Below, in pieces: positions 39,181 to 51,466 of a DNA stretch of 64,000 bases; the first letter of the stretch is position 1, and every line of letters starts with the position of its first letter. The position numbers and the translations under genes were made by a program. A model generated the notes under the pieces. That model saw nothing but the letters and a program-made list of their open reading frames with translations. It was not told the DNA's origin and did no database searches. This stretch comes from Camarhynchus parvulus (taxonomy: Eukaryota; Chordata; Aves; Passeriformes; Thraupidae): positions 93,782,965 to 93,846,964 of the forward strand of contig NC_044572.1 of the NCBI RefSeq assembly GCF_901933205.1, in the 5' to 3' direction.

Positions 39181-39960
39181 TTTTATGCTGTCATTTTACA
39201 TTTAATTGCTCACCCTGGTACTTTACTTCATAGCAGCCATCAGTACCCCACAGAGCCAGATGCTGAATTGCAAAAAAACATACTGTGACCACAGACTTAT
39301 AGGAAAGTAACTTTGCTGAGCTGTGGTGTATGACAAGTTAATTTTTGCAATTATACTTTTTCCAAGAATAAATGAAACTGCAGGTCATTACTATTCTATA
39401 TCATTAAAAAGAGGCAGAAAATGTTCTTGATCATAAAGGCCTCAAACTCATTTTATCATTACGTTGACATATGAAAGCAACTTTACAAGCTGCTTTTGCT
39501 CAATGTGACCTAATGAAATAAGCACCACCTCAGCTGAAATATGTAAACATCTTGATACATTAAGAAGCACATAACTAAAGAATATTGTTATTATAACACA
39601 GTGCTAGCCCATCATATGTCAGGAGAGAAATGCTATATGGGCTCAGCTTACTCACAGCTGTTAGCTCTGTTGTATTACACTGCATGTCAAAGTACTGAAG
39701 GGACATGGATGCTCAGTTGTCATGAAGATTGAAATTGTCCCCTGTTCATTTCTCTTCCTAAGAGTCATTAAATGTAAGAAATGTTTTTTAAAAATAATTA
39801 AGCATGATTAATGTCCATCACTGTCAAATTGTCTGTGCAATCAAACAGCAAGAGAGCAGATATCATTATGAAACACGTAATGTCTGCCTTCTGAATCTGT
39901 GCTTACAGATTATCTGAAGACTGACTAAGAATTCAGAAGTTGGGATGTTCTTTACATTTC
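39180..39960. promoter_or_regulatory. Enhancer-like noncoding block
   Basis: A long run of complex, non-repetitive sequence with balanced base use, unlike the A-rich DNA around it. It includes GATTAATG (39806-39813), a CTGTCA core of MEIS/TGIF type (39822-39827), CATCATATG-type E-box (39611-39619) and several TAAT cores. The texture resembles conserved noncoding elements around developmental regulators. This is a judgement by eye. Confidence 0.3.
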
Positions 39961-41323
39961 AAAATATTTACTGTACATGGAGAAATCAGAAATTCTCAGT
40001 GCATTCTTTCTCATAAAATGCTTTTTCATTTTCTGCACAATTGCTTTACTTTCCCATCACCAATGCAAACTATAACACTCAAGTGAGGAGAAAAAGAGAT
40101 TCTGCTTTCCAGATGAATACATTTATTAAGACAAAAGAATGAGAAGAAAATGTTTCAATTGTCATTGCATCTGTTTGCAATAAATGTCAAGAGCCTTTTA
40201 AAAAATTGACTACAGAGCTGACAAAAGACATCAGGTTGACAGGCAAAGAGCTGGAAATCCTCAGTTCACCCACTGAACAAGAAAATACAGGGACCCCCCA
40301 AGCCACAAAACACCCTGATTTTCAGAATCTTCTCTGCCAACCCATCCAATCCTTAATATTGACTGAGCCACATATATAATTTCTTAGCACATCCTTTAGT
40401 ATATCTCCTAAATTAAGAGTGATTATTTACTTCAGTTTTCTCTTCTGAGAATGAGAGAACAGAGATCAGTAGAGAGGTAATGGAAGAAAAGGTCCAATAA
40501 ATCCTGTGTCTGAGATTTTCAAATTCATGGAATTAACTAGAAACAAAATCAAATAAGATTTTTTAAAACAGTTCACATGTTACTTCATACCTTCACATCC
40601 TATTCTCATCCAAGTCCTAGTGCTTTCCTTCTGAACAAGACCCTTAACTACCTGAAATTATTTATAAATGTTAGCGTTTGATAATTTGGAATATCTATCC
40701 CTTTTTCTTCCCTTGATCTCCTTGCATGGCAACCATGGATTCCTACATATAAGATTCTCTCTATTCATATACAGGTTCTGCAACAGCAGCTCTACTGTGT
40801 TTTAAACACATCTAAACACACTTGCTATCAAAAAAGATTACCACAAACACTGGACATAGTTGTTTTTTCTCTTACTTAGAAACTAAGAATTTATTGTTTC
40901 AAGGAAATATTTTTGTCAAGAAGAAGATATTAGAATTACAGAGAGAAAGAAGTATGGTTTGAGCTTCATACCATTGCATACAAGTCCTCTATAGAAATGG
41001 AACACTATCCAATTAACTCTGTGTAGCTACAAAATAGGAGGAGATTGCCCATAGGCAGGGTATCAAGAAGCTTTTAAAATCTCCAACAGCACAATTTTAA
41101 TCTCAGTGCATCCTATTTGCAAACAAATCATTGCTAAGGAGACAAAAATTTACTATTGTGAATAAAAGAATAATATTAAAATATATTCATAGTACTTAGT
41201 AAAGAACATACATCTTGTTCTGGACTACCAAATACTTTGATAAAAATTTGTATACGCAGCACAGAACCTTTTTCTAAATATTTTTTTTGTCCAATGAAGT
41301 TTTAATGTCACACTTATTTACAG

Positions 41324-41351
41324 CATGAGGAAGAAAAAGATTTTCCTCATG
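41324..41351. repeat. Inverted repeat, 9-bp perfect arms
   Basis: catgaggaa (41324-41332) pairs with ttcctcatg (41343-41351). One G-T wobble and one further A-T pair can extend the stem inward. Function unknown. Confidence 0.6.
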
Positions 41352-42479
41352 TAGAGAAAAATTAGAAAACAGGTACTGCTATTTTTAATCTAACAATCTC
41401 TATCAGTCCTCTTGTTATAATAAATTTGACACATCACAATTTATTTAAAAACCAAAACACAATGAGAAAGCAGAAATCTGCAGCTTACTAACCACCAACA
41501 CCTGCGCAATGCAGCAACAATGAAAGGCAACATGTGTTCCCTTCCTGCTAGGGAGGCAGCATTTAGGAAAATGGTAAGAACCTGAAGCAGTTGTTATGAG
41601 GTTACTTACATAAGCAAGGATATGGTAAAATAATCTTGTCTGCATGGGCAAACCTTTATAAACTTGTGAGACCTAGCAGAGCTCAATACAGAGACATGGG
41701 ATTATGCAGACTATGCAGAATAGTTCATAGAACCAGGGCTTAACCCATTAAGGACTAAAACCTACCTACCTACTATCTCTCTTCTTCTTTCACTGTCAGC
41801 TTTCATCTGTATTCATTACTTTCAGTGTAAAACTGCTTTTGCATACCTCACAATATACATACATTTTATTATATGCACTAGAATAAAAAAAATAGTAGTA
41901 TCCTACAGGAGACTGCTTGGGCTCTTTTTCTGAACCCTTTGAACCCTTTACAACTCCCTTTCACCTTCAAACCAAAGGTAACAATTTTTGACAACCAAGA
42001 AGCAAATTTCAAATAAAATACTATTAAACCTTTTGTTCACAAAACAACATTAAAGCCACAGTACTGCCATTTGATACATTATAAGAAACAAAAATAAAAC
42101 GTTTATTAAAATATAATAATGTAATAATGAAAATTTTAAAAAATAGCAGATGGTCTTTAACTGTCAAATATGGATTTTTCATAGCTGGTACACAATTTAC
42201 TGTCACAGGCGCTTTGGTGCTACAGAAGTATTAGTACAGCTATTAACTATTTAATTCTTTAGCTGACACTGTGTTTTAGGATAGGGATTTAAATAATTTA
42301 CTTCTACATTCCACTGTTTAAATTTTGCTGCTAGGAATTCGTGCAACAAAGTTGTAGAAAAAACACATGACGCTTGTTGATAGTGATATAAGACAGGATT
42401 ATTATAAAAACCAATTATATCTTTTCATTCTCTTTTTTGCTTAATTAAAGCAAGAAGAATCACTATCTTTCTCAGCAGT

Positions 42480-43560
42480 AATCATGTGGAAGCTGTATAG
42501 CACAGATACAGTAATTAACTTAACCTTATCACTTAACTCTATTGGGTCATTGGAGTGAGGCACAGTATCAGTGCTCAGAATCAATGCCGTAATGCTAACA
42601 TCTTTGAGCAGTTCGGAGATTGAATAATGCCATCTGTAAATGGACAGTCTTTGTTCCTGCTTAGCTATGCTGGATAAATGTTTCTGCTCATAACTTTAAT
42701 ATGGCAGCTTAACCATTTAATCATTGTACATTAATACATTATCAATATTGTGAACATGTAAGTACAAAATTACTTGTCAAAGTAATCAGATATTACCGAT
42801 TTTTGTGCATAAATATGATACATGTGGGATTTTGTCTTAATTATATATTTTAATGAAAAAAGATATAGCCCAGATTTTTTTTTTCATTTAAGAGAGGTTC
42901 AAAAAGAATTATCATTTCCAAAGATAAATTTATTTTTCCTTCAACTAAAGCAGATTTTTAAAATGAAAAGGAATGTTCTGTATTTTCTTTGGTAAAATTA
43001 GCCAAGTGTGCAAAGTTTCGTGCAGTTTAGCTATACAGGGGATACTTGGGCATCTGGGGGATTTTCATAACTGAAGACTTGTGCTGTATCACAACAAATT
43101 AAGCGTAATTAAACACTCTGTTCAGTGTCTATTGTTAATTGCAGCAGCTAATTTGATGCTTAGTTAGTGTTATGTTCCGAACTATTTCCAAGCACACAGA
43201 ATTCTTCAGTTAAGACTGCTTGCTTTTAGCTCTAATTTTTTTTTTTACCCTCGTTTGACAGATTTTAGCTCATTTATTACTTTTGTTAAACGATCAGAAA
43301 TTCCCTTGCCAAGACAGTACTTTGAGGTCCTTCACTTTCACCAAGTCAGACACTAAATCATAGGGGACAATTATCAGCAAATGCTCTCCGACAGGCCCTA
43401 AGCCTGCTGAGGTAATGCAGCTGACAAACTTTGATGCGCCATGCCCGTGCACATTATGTTCACGTAGTGTGTACATCTGGGCACCCTTTATGGCGATGCA
43501 GCAAACAGCCAATCATTTATTCCACTCTAATTAGCACACATGTAAATCCTCACCAATCAA
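42480..43560. promoter_or_regulatory. Enhancer-like noncoding block beside a CpG island
   Basis: About 1 kb of complex sequence with repeated homeodomain cores (for example gtaattaa near 42512, gtaattaa near 43106, ctaatt near 43149 and 43528), GATA/TATCA-type cores and, in its last 250 bases, rising GC and CpG. It abuts the island at 43655-43880. The arrangement suggests a promoter with an upstream enhancer, or a single large regulatory element. No coding frame of note. Confidence 0.35.
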
Positions 43561-43652
43561 GCCACTCACAGGGTTACCGTTGTGGCAGCCATACAGCAAG
43601 CTGGCAGGACACGGGAAGAAAGTACAAGAAGCAACTATTGGGTTTGATTTGA

Positions 43653-43676
43653 ACCTGCCGTCACGCCGCGGCAGGT
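43653..43676. repeat. GC-rich inverted repeat at the island edge
   Basis: acctgccg (43653-43660) and cggcaggt (43669-43676) are perfect 8-bp arms around an 8-base loop containing three CpG sites in its vicinity. Confidence 0.6.
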
Positions 43677-43880
43677 CCCCCCAGTCCTGACTGTAACCAG
43701 CTCTCCCCTTCACAACCCATCATCGAGCTCCATGCGAAAAAGGTCATCGGGCAGACTGCCGCCCGGCCAAGATGCTTTGATTCTTTGCAGGCTCTGGGAG
43801 CACACCTGAAGCGACGCGCAGCTCCAATAGCTCACAGCGCCAGAGCTGTCGCCGGCAAAAGTCAGGCGTAGCTCTAAAGC
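43655..43880. promoter_or_regulatory. Second, smaller CpG island
   Basis: About 17 CpG in some 225 bases with GC near 60 percent by eye, passing usual island criteria on length and observed-to-expected ratio. No first exon can be assigned in either direction: the minus-strand frame at 43531-43713 crosses it but has no recognisable product. It could be an enhancer-associated island or a minor promoter. Confidence 0.55.
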
Positions 43881-46800
43881 ATGCGGCACAGCATGGAGTA
43901 CACGCTACCTCAAAGAAGCACTGTCCACCTCAATATTTTAGACCCTGTTATGTCGCCAGGAAACTATCTGCCAGGTGTCAGCATCCCTTTTCTTCCTCAC
44001 AAGCCCAGGTGCCTCTGCGGTAACCCTTTTATTTTGAAATAAATAGCAAACGCCTTCAAAAGGACAGATTCAGGCATTCAGAGAATCTACTGACACTGGT
44101 TTATATTATGCAACTCCAAAGAATACAGTGTGCTTTGAAATACCTAAAGTGGTTAGCTCCCATTTCCCAAAATTGAATCAAAGCCGTATGTAAGACCCTA
44201 CAGTGCTATTCATTACTAAATTAGAAAATGCTCTATTTCAAAACAGCTTTAAAATGTGCATGCATATTGTCAAGGATACAACAGTTAGCCTAATAATAAA
44301 AGTATTCCTCAAAACTGAGAGTATTTCTTTTTAGAACAAAAATCCACCTAAATCCCGTGCCTTCATGCTTTCAGTGCTTACTGCAAGAAAAAAAAGCAGC
44401 AAGTAAAACTGCATTTAGCAGTAGGATTTAGCTACACTGATTTACATTTTTATTCAATGGACTTCAGGGATGGAAAGACACATCCACTAAATGCATTTCA
44501 AACTTTTTAAACTTATGCATATTTGTACTCACCACTCATATTTATCTACATCTAATTAAACATGTTTACAAATTGACTTGTTATATTTTACAAATTAATG
44601 AAGCAAATATCTATGAGAAGTATGGCATTGGTTTAGTTTTCAAACAAATTGTCAATAAAGTATCACTAGAAATAATTATTCCTGCAAAATTATATGGGCA
44701 ACCAGATGAGAGGGACAGAAAGAAAAACTAAATTGTCTTGGTCCTTCTCCAGATAAACTGGATCAAAGAGCAGAATGAGAAAAATCTGCTCAAGAACTGT
44801 TAGAATCTTATTGTCAATGAAGTTTTACCAACAAAAGAAAATTTTAAATGAGATTATCTTCTCACAGGAAAACAAAACCAGGAAAATAACGCAGTGAATT
44901 TTGTAGGTCCACCAAAAACCAACAAAGCAAGCAAGCATATTTATCTCAGCTTCCATTAACAGAAAATATTGGGATGTGGTAAAGAGAATTTTCTTCCCAA
45001 CATTATGGATGCTTTCACAGTTGATGCTGCCTCTCCAGTTAGTCTACTTTTCCTACAGAGCTACCACCAAGGGGGAAAGCAGGCTGTAGCTCTCAGTCTG
45101 GATCTAGGCACTCAGGTAAGATGGTCTCTGCCAGGCAGGCAAGAAATCTCTGTCCACTTGAACTTGAGGAGAGTCCTTTGGAGGCAAGGGGCAATCACCC
45201 TATGAGTCTTATGGCATATGAACCCACTCCTGGGATATCTGTAACTTACCAACTGAAATTACACACTGTTATTCTGAATTTACTTCCAAATCAATTGGAA
45301 CATTTATTTGACGGCATGGATGCTCGTGGCTTTGCCAAGACCGAGGTCAGGAAGGGTGGCCAGAGTAAAGTGCTGTTCCAGGGAATTCCCAACCCACACA
45401 GGACAAGGGGGTGGCCCAGGGTAGTACAAAACACAGTCCCCCTTTCCACCCCCTGAAGTGACACCCTCTAGGGCTAAAAAAATCATCAAATACCAACCAA
45501 GCACTGCTCCTGCAGGGATCACACCCTCAGATCACAGATGAGGAAGGTTCTAGACCTGCTGGGGGTGTTCAGCCATCACACGAAGCCCTCCTGTCCCCGC
45601 AGCCACTCAACCCCCAGCCAAAACCAACTATTTCCATGCCTTCTGCAGCACTGTGAGCCTTTAGCACAGAGTACAGGGGGCAGAGAGATCACTATGAATA
45701 TCCCTCATGCCAACAAGTGATCTTTTCAGGATTCTTACCTAAATACACACTATCAGGAAACTTCTAGTGAAAATGGCAGGATGTTGTTGGCACCACAAAC
45801 CCAAACACAGAAGGCCCTCATGGTTGAAGCCATGCACATAGGCATGGAGGAGGCAGCACCCTCTGCCTTTGGGCTCTGCCAGCCAACCCCTGGGTCACAC
45901 CCTGCTTCTGGGGAGCAGAGCCCCCATTAAGCCCCAGTGAGCAGGGATGCTCCCAGAGCCAGACTGGCTGCCCCACTGCCAGCATGGCACAGGCTGAAAC
46001 CCCATGAACCATGTTCAGATGGAGGCACCTACACTGCCCAGGAATAGGGTAAGGCAAAGGAAGAGTGAAATAAGGTCCTGTGGAAATCAACAGCTGAGCA
46101 TCACACTGCTCTCCCTACAGTAAGAAACATTGGCTGCTGCCTCCTGCACCAGTTACTGGATAAAGTCACCACAAAGTAGGGTCTGTGCTGCCCAGAGCAG
46201 AGGGGAAGATGGTAATCAAAGTACATTCCTCTGAGCACAAAGGCCACAGACAGACAGGTCACCTACACCAGCTCTGTGGCAATTCTACACAGATAGATGA
46301 AAAAATACATAATGATTGTATTTCCTCCTTTTCAGATGTGTCTATCAATTTTTTTTAATTTATGCTTGATGCAAGATAGGACTTTTCCTTTCCTCATTAT
46401 CCCAGAAAGAAAGAATATTGTCTATGTAACAATGCAATAAAATTTTGAACACAAATGCTTACAGACTGCTCAAAGCTCACTAAGTATCCCCTTTGATCTG
46501 TTAATAAAATAAATAGAGCAACATATTAAGTAATCTGATCTAATACTTTAAAAAAAATGTGCTTTTTAATCCTCCCTCTAGTTTATGGGCACTTACTTTT
46601 TTATTTATTATGTGTCATTTAAATGGAAAATTAAAACAACTCAGTATTTCCATTCTGCATTTTGAACTGCAGCTGATTTACCTCTTCCAGCTATGCAAAA
46701 AATGTCTAGAAGTTACATATCAGGAGTTTTTAAAAAGTTTTTACTACAAGATCCACTTATTTCATTTCATTACATGGTGGTGGATGTTCTCTGACAGCAT

Positions 46801-49800
46801 AGTAAGAAAAACAAAACAGTAGGTGCATCATCGTAATCATCATCATATCACCCAAATCCTATGGCCACACCAGAAAAGGCAGCAATGCTCCTATGCCATC
46901 TGCATGTCATTTAACTACTCTACTGTCAGGAAGCTGACCAGCCCACTACAGTAGTTGGGCCAGCATGATTGCCCTGCAGCCTTTGAAAACCTGACCTTTT
47001 TGTCACATATGAGTCAGGGACCATTATTCTACCAGTATGCATGGCTCCAGCAGGGCCACACACTCAAAACAGCATCCCAGCCACCTTGACGAAGTGGAGA
47101 ACAGATATAAGAAACTATTCAGAATGATAGATGATCCTGAGAACATGAAAAAAGTAAATGAAATACAGGAGACCTCTGTTTTCATTAGGGGGAAAAAAAT
47201 GCTCAGTGAGGATTAATAAAAATTATGAAGGGAACTGACGCAATCACCGTAGGTGGCTATCTCAGCTCATCTCAAATGCAAAGGCAAGGAACGCTCGCCG
47301 TAGCTATAAAAGGCAAAGGCAATCAGGCAAGAAGGGCAAATATGTAGGAACTCTAATTAACGAACAATAAATGCATAAAATAAACTGCCAAAAGATGAAA
47401 TCAAAGCAGGTACCTTTTTTTTTTTTAATGAGACAATACACTGGTCCACAATTATTTTTTGTAGCAATTTAATTATGACAATGAATGGTGTTCCATTTTT
47501 TTTCTTGTTTCTTATGAGAAATTGTAAAGCAGCTTGTTAAAGTAACAAAAATTTTTTATTTCTTCATTTTCTCTTTAAACATGGTTCCATCAGCTTAATG
47601 GCATAAAAGACTGATGTGCTGTGTAAATTCTTGCCTGTTGAACTCACCTGAACCAACATGTACTACTAGCAGGAACAGCATTGTCCCAATAGTGCCGAAA
47701 GACAGCTTATTTGCAGTCTACAGGATCTGCCTGTTTAACTTAAAGGAAAATTCAGTGGTTTATAATATCCAGTGAGTATAAAATTTCATGATTGTAATGA
47801 CATTTTCTGCACTAAATTCTACCCATCATTTCCTCTAGGTAGTATTTGCTATGTTTCCTGGAACACATGACAGTATTTGATTGGTCTACAGAACAACTGG
47901 AACACCTCTATCCAACATATTTAAGCAAATAAATCCAAATATGATCTAAAACTCCTGTTAAGTAAAAAGATCCTATGTCAATTTATGTTCAAATTATGTT
48001 TAAAATTCTGAAATAGAAAATTAATTGGCAATCATTGATTACTTTTTAAGAAGTTTTACCACTGTATAAAACTTTTCGTAAATTTGAGATTATCTGGGAT
48101 GAAACATCTCATATGATATAAATTATATAAATTATATAAATTGTTTCACCATACACCTGCCAAAATTAAGCCTGTGGCTTAGCAAAACCATTCACTACAT
48201 GAGACAGAAGACACATAGCAGTATTTGCAAACAGAGCAAAGCATATGACCAATGGCCCACACAACCCATCTAAGACAAAAGAAGAGTGGTTATTCCAGAG
48301 AATTTGAGTAAAGGACTCCAAGACTGCTTTACATAAAGCCATGTTAGCTATTTATGAAGAAAAGCACTTTTCTGTCACTCTCAGGACCACACTCAAGCTA
48401 ACATGCTCTCCCTGGATCACCACAACTGGCCCCATTTTTTCTGTACTCAGGCTCACTGTTGAATAATGGCTAAAGAGAATCTGGGGGGATATCCTTGAGG
48501 ATCTTAACACTAACATTGCTGCCAAACACAGAGATTCCAGGAAGTCACCAGATGCCTGGCAGAACTCTCCCATGCCACATGTCCCTCTTCAGAGGGTAAA
48601 TAAGAAAATGACAAGGAATGACAGTCAAAGGCTTGACATGTTCATGTACCTTGGCCTACAGACTCATCCCTGCCCCCTGCCTTTTTTCTTTCTTTTTTTT
48701 TTCTTTTTTTTTAATCTGTCACCTCTACTATTCCTGTTTCAACCATTTATGTAATTTCATTGTCTGTTATGGCCATCTCCTTATTTGCAGGGCCTGTAGG
48801 CATTAATTTTATTTAATATACTATATGCTTGACACTCCACATGGTGTTAATGAGTTGCCAGCTGCCTGTTGTGATACAAGAAGTAACCGTAAACCCAGTG
48901 TCGCCTTTACTCCTGCACTGGTTCAGTTTTCTATTGTGACACATAAATGTCAACTGGTATGATCAGAAGTAAACAGTCATGACAGACAGGAAAAAAGGAG
49001 CTGACAGTTGAAGGTGATGATATCCATTAGGCTTCTACAGCTGCCACCTCCTGGGGAGACTGCTGAAGGATTTGAAATGTGGCGCAGAGCTCCTGGCTAA
49101 CATGGCTCTATGACAAAGAATATGCTTACCTTCAAAATACCTGGCCTACCACCTAACCATCTGGCTTATTATCATTCAGATAAATCCACTTATATGCACA
49201 GGAAGGAGAAAGCCATGATGGAACACCAGAAGTGCAGAAAAAGGGCAGAAACATTAGTCAATCAGCTCAATGATACTTGAACAGTTGTTAAGGGAGCACG
49301 TCATTGCCTTGCTCACTTAACCATGGACATAAAAGAAAAGAGCTTCCCAAAAAGACAGAGTTTAAGATTTCAATTAAATTAAGCTGAATCTTAAGATGTC
49401 CATCAAGAGCAGTTAGAAGGATTATGTCAAGTCAATCTTTATTCACATTTTACTCTTTGTGATAGTAGATTAAACACTTCATTTTGTTGAAGAGAGAACT
49501 TTTACCTGAAAATGCAGAAGTAAGAAAAATCACTCAGGTTAAATAGCAAGCCAGTTTTCTTATCACAACCCACTCCACTGGACTTTAGGTTGTACAAACC
49601 AACCAAAGGCTGCATTTGACATGTGAGAGGATGACTGAAGAAATTTGAGACCTCCCAGTGCGTGCAAATCCCCAGCAGATGCCAGTGCCTTTGCTCTCTC
49701 TCTCCCCCACACCTCTGCAACACAGTCACAAAGATGTCAGGGCAGAATGCAATCCTCAGATGGCACATGTACCTCTAGGCTGCTGCAATTTATGCCAGGG

Positions 49801-50989
49801 CTAACATAGCTCAGCCCAGAAAATTAGAGTTGTAACTGCTTCCATGATCTCCTCTTTCCATCCCCCAACACCAAGAGCAGTATTTTTCCTTATAAGCAGC
49901 TCAGATAATTGCCTTTATTATACACAATATTCATTCCTTAGATTTTCATCACCAATAGAGCTATTATAAATTATTTTAGCTGTACTCTTCATGCTTTTAT
50001 CCATGTATTGATTTTATTTTTAATGTAAACTTTTAAATTATAATGCCAGAGAAACAACTACTTATATAGCTACAAAGGCTAAATTAGCAAGACCTGAGAG
50101 AAAAGTGCTGAAGATATTTGATATGAAACATTAAAAGCAAATGTTATTTTATGTAATACTAAAATATAAAGAAATGCAAATGTAAATGTAGTTCCACCTT
50201 CCAGAGTACAGCCATAATAAAGTATTAGATTCAAGCATCATAATTAACTTAATCAGATGGAGTTTTCTTTAATTCCCTAGTTCTTTTCCTTCAGCCATCT
50301 AAGCTTGTCTCAGGTTGAAGAATATAATCATGAAAAACACCAGCAGATACTACTGAAAATGTCTCCCTTTGCTTGTGTTACAGTAAAGCACTGAGTACTT
50401 TGTAGCATGTCTAGCATTTGGCCACTGCAGTATTTTGGACACATAGGAACACATCCCCACATCTAATAAGAAAATACTTTCCTATGCCTCTAACACAGGA
50501 CTAAGGGAATATCTACTTTAAACAGCTAAATGGATCACAGAATTTAAAGGCATGTTTTGTCTGGTCTCTATAAAGGTAAGCACACATAATTACTGTATGC
50601 AGAATCCCAGCATTTGCAATTAGTTGAAAGCAATTCCAGTAAAAAATAAACCTGTTATACCATGGAATTAGAGCAATAGGTTAAATTGCAATTTTTGTCA
50701 ACAAGTCCATTTTTACTCTATCGATTTGCACAAGGTGATACGATGCACTGATTTGAATCTTATACAAAGAAGTTATATTGCACTAATTGAAAAATAATTG
50801 GATTCACCCCACTTTATAACAGATTCCTTTGCACTATCAAAGTTTTAATCTCTGATGAGTTTTGCAAAACTCACAACCTAAAAATCACTGATTTATATCT
50901 TAATTCAGATATGTCAAATATTTCAAGGTGAGGAATTCCAAAACAGCAGACTGTGCAGGCTGCAACGCAAACATGAAACAAAAGTGAAA
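43881..50989 (-). other. Long intron, part after the second CpG island
   Basis: Includes a GC-richer, CpG-poor zone at about 45030-46260 with several overlapping frames (45121-45456 plus, 45818-46090 minus) that look like by-products of base composition. A possible minus-strand first exon at 47648-47717 is discussed as a finding. A T12 run lies at 47415-47426, and a short threefold attatataa repeat at 48117-48140. I see no confident gene. Confidence 0.4.
48680..48712. repeat. Pyrimidine (T/C) tract
   Basis: Thirty-three bases of T with occasional C. It yields a false poly-Phe stretch in two plus-strand frames. Confidence 0.85.
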
Positions 50990-51300
50990 ACGCTAACATT
51001 TTCTTTCCATATATTGTAGCAAATTAATTGTGTGTTTTGGTAACGTAGCTTATTAGTTTTGCATAATTTAAGTTTTAATTCATCGTTTAATTTTTAATTA
51101 AGTAGTCTCTTTCAAGATGAGCTTTCTACTCGCATTTTAGTTAGATGCTAAACATGCAATGCATAAAAGCAGTGGCAAGAATGTAATATTTAGTTCATAT
51201 GATTTCTCTGTGATTTCAGACATGAAAGTAACCAATTTTTCAGAGTATAAAATAACAGCAATTGTAAAATGTCATATAAATTTTAAATAATTAAAGACCT
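50990..51300. promoter_or_regulatory. Enhancer-like block rich in homeodomain cores
   Basis: Several TTAATT/TAATTA-type cores (near 51024, 51075, 51096), a ttttgcataat POU-like site (51057-51067) and atgcaatgcat (51157-51167) lie within 300 bases of otherwise non-repetitive sequence. High AT content makes chance matches common, so support is modest. Confidence 0.25.
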
Positions 51301-51428
51301 CTGAAAATATCTGAAAAACTAGTGGAGCAATTATAGTGAGAAGAAGAGCCACATACTTTTCATAGACGATAGATTTTGCTATAGGTTTTTTGTTTCAGTA
51401 GTTTGGTTTTGTTTTGGAGTTGAGTTTC

Positions 51429-51466
51429 TTTTTTTTTTTTTTTTTTTTTTTTGGGGGGGGGGGGGG
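51429..51466. repeat. T24 followed by G14 homopolymer junction
   Basis: Twenty-four T (51429-51452) run directly into fourteen G (51453-51466), followed by TGGGTG. The G run can form a quadruplex on the plus strand. Lengths in an assembly are unreliable for such runs. Confidence 0.95.

Noticed and set aside
48572..48806. Plus-strand frames with poly-Phe segments
   Set aside because: Produced by the T/C tract at 48680-48712.
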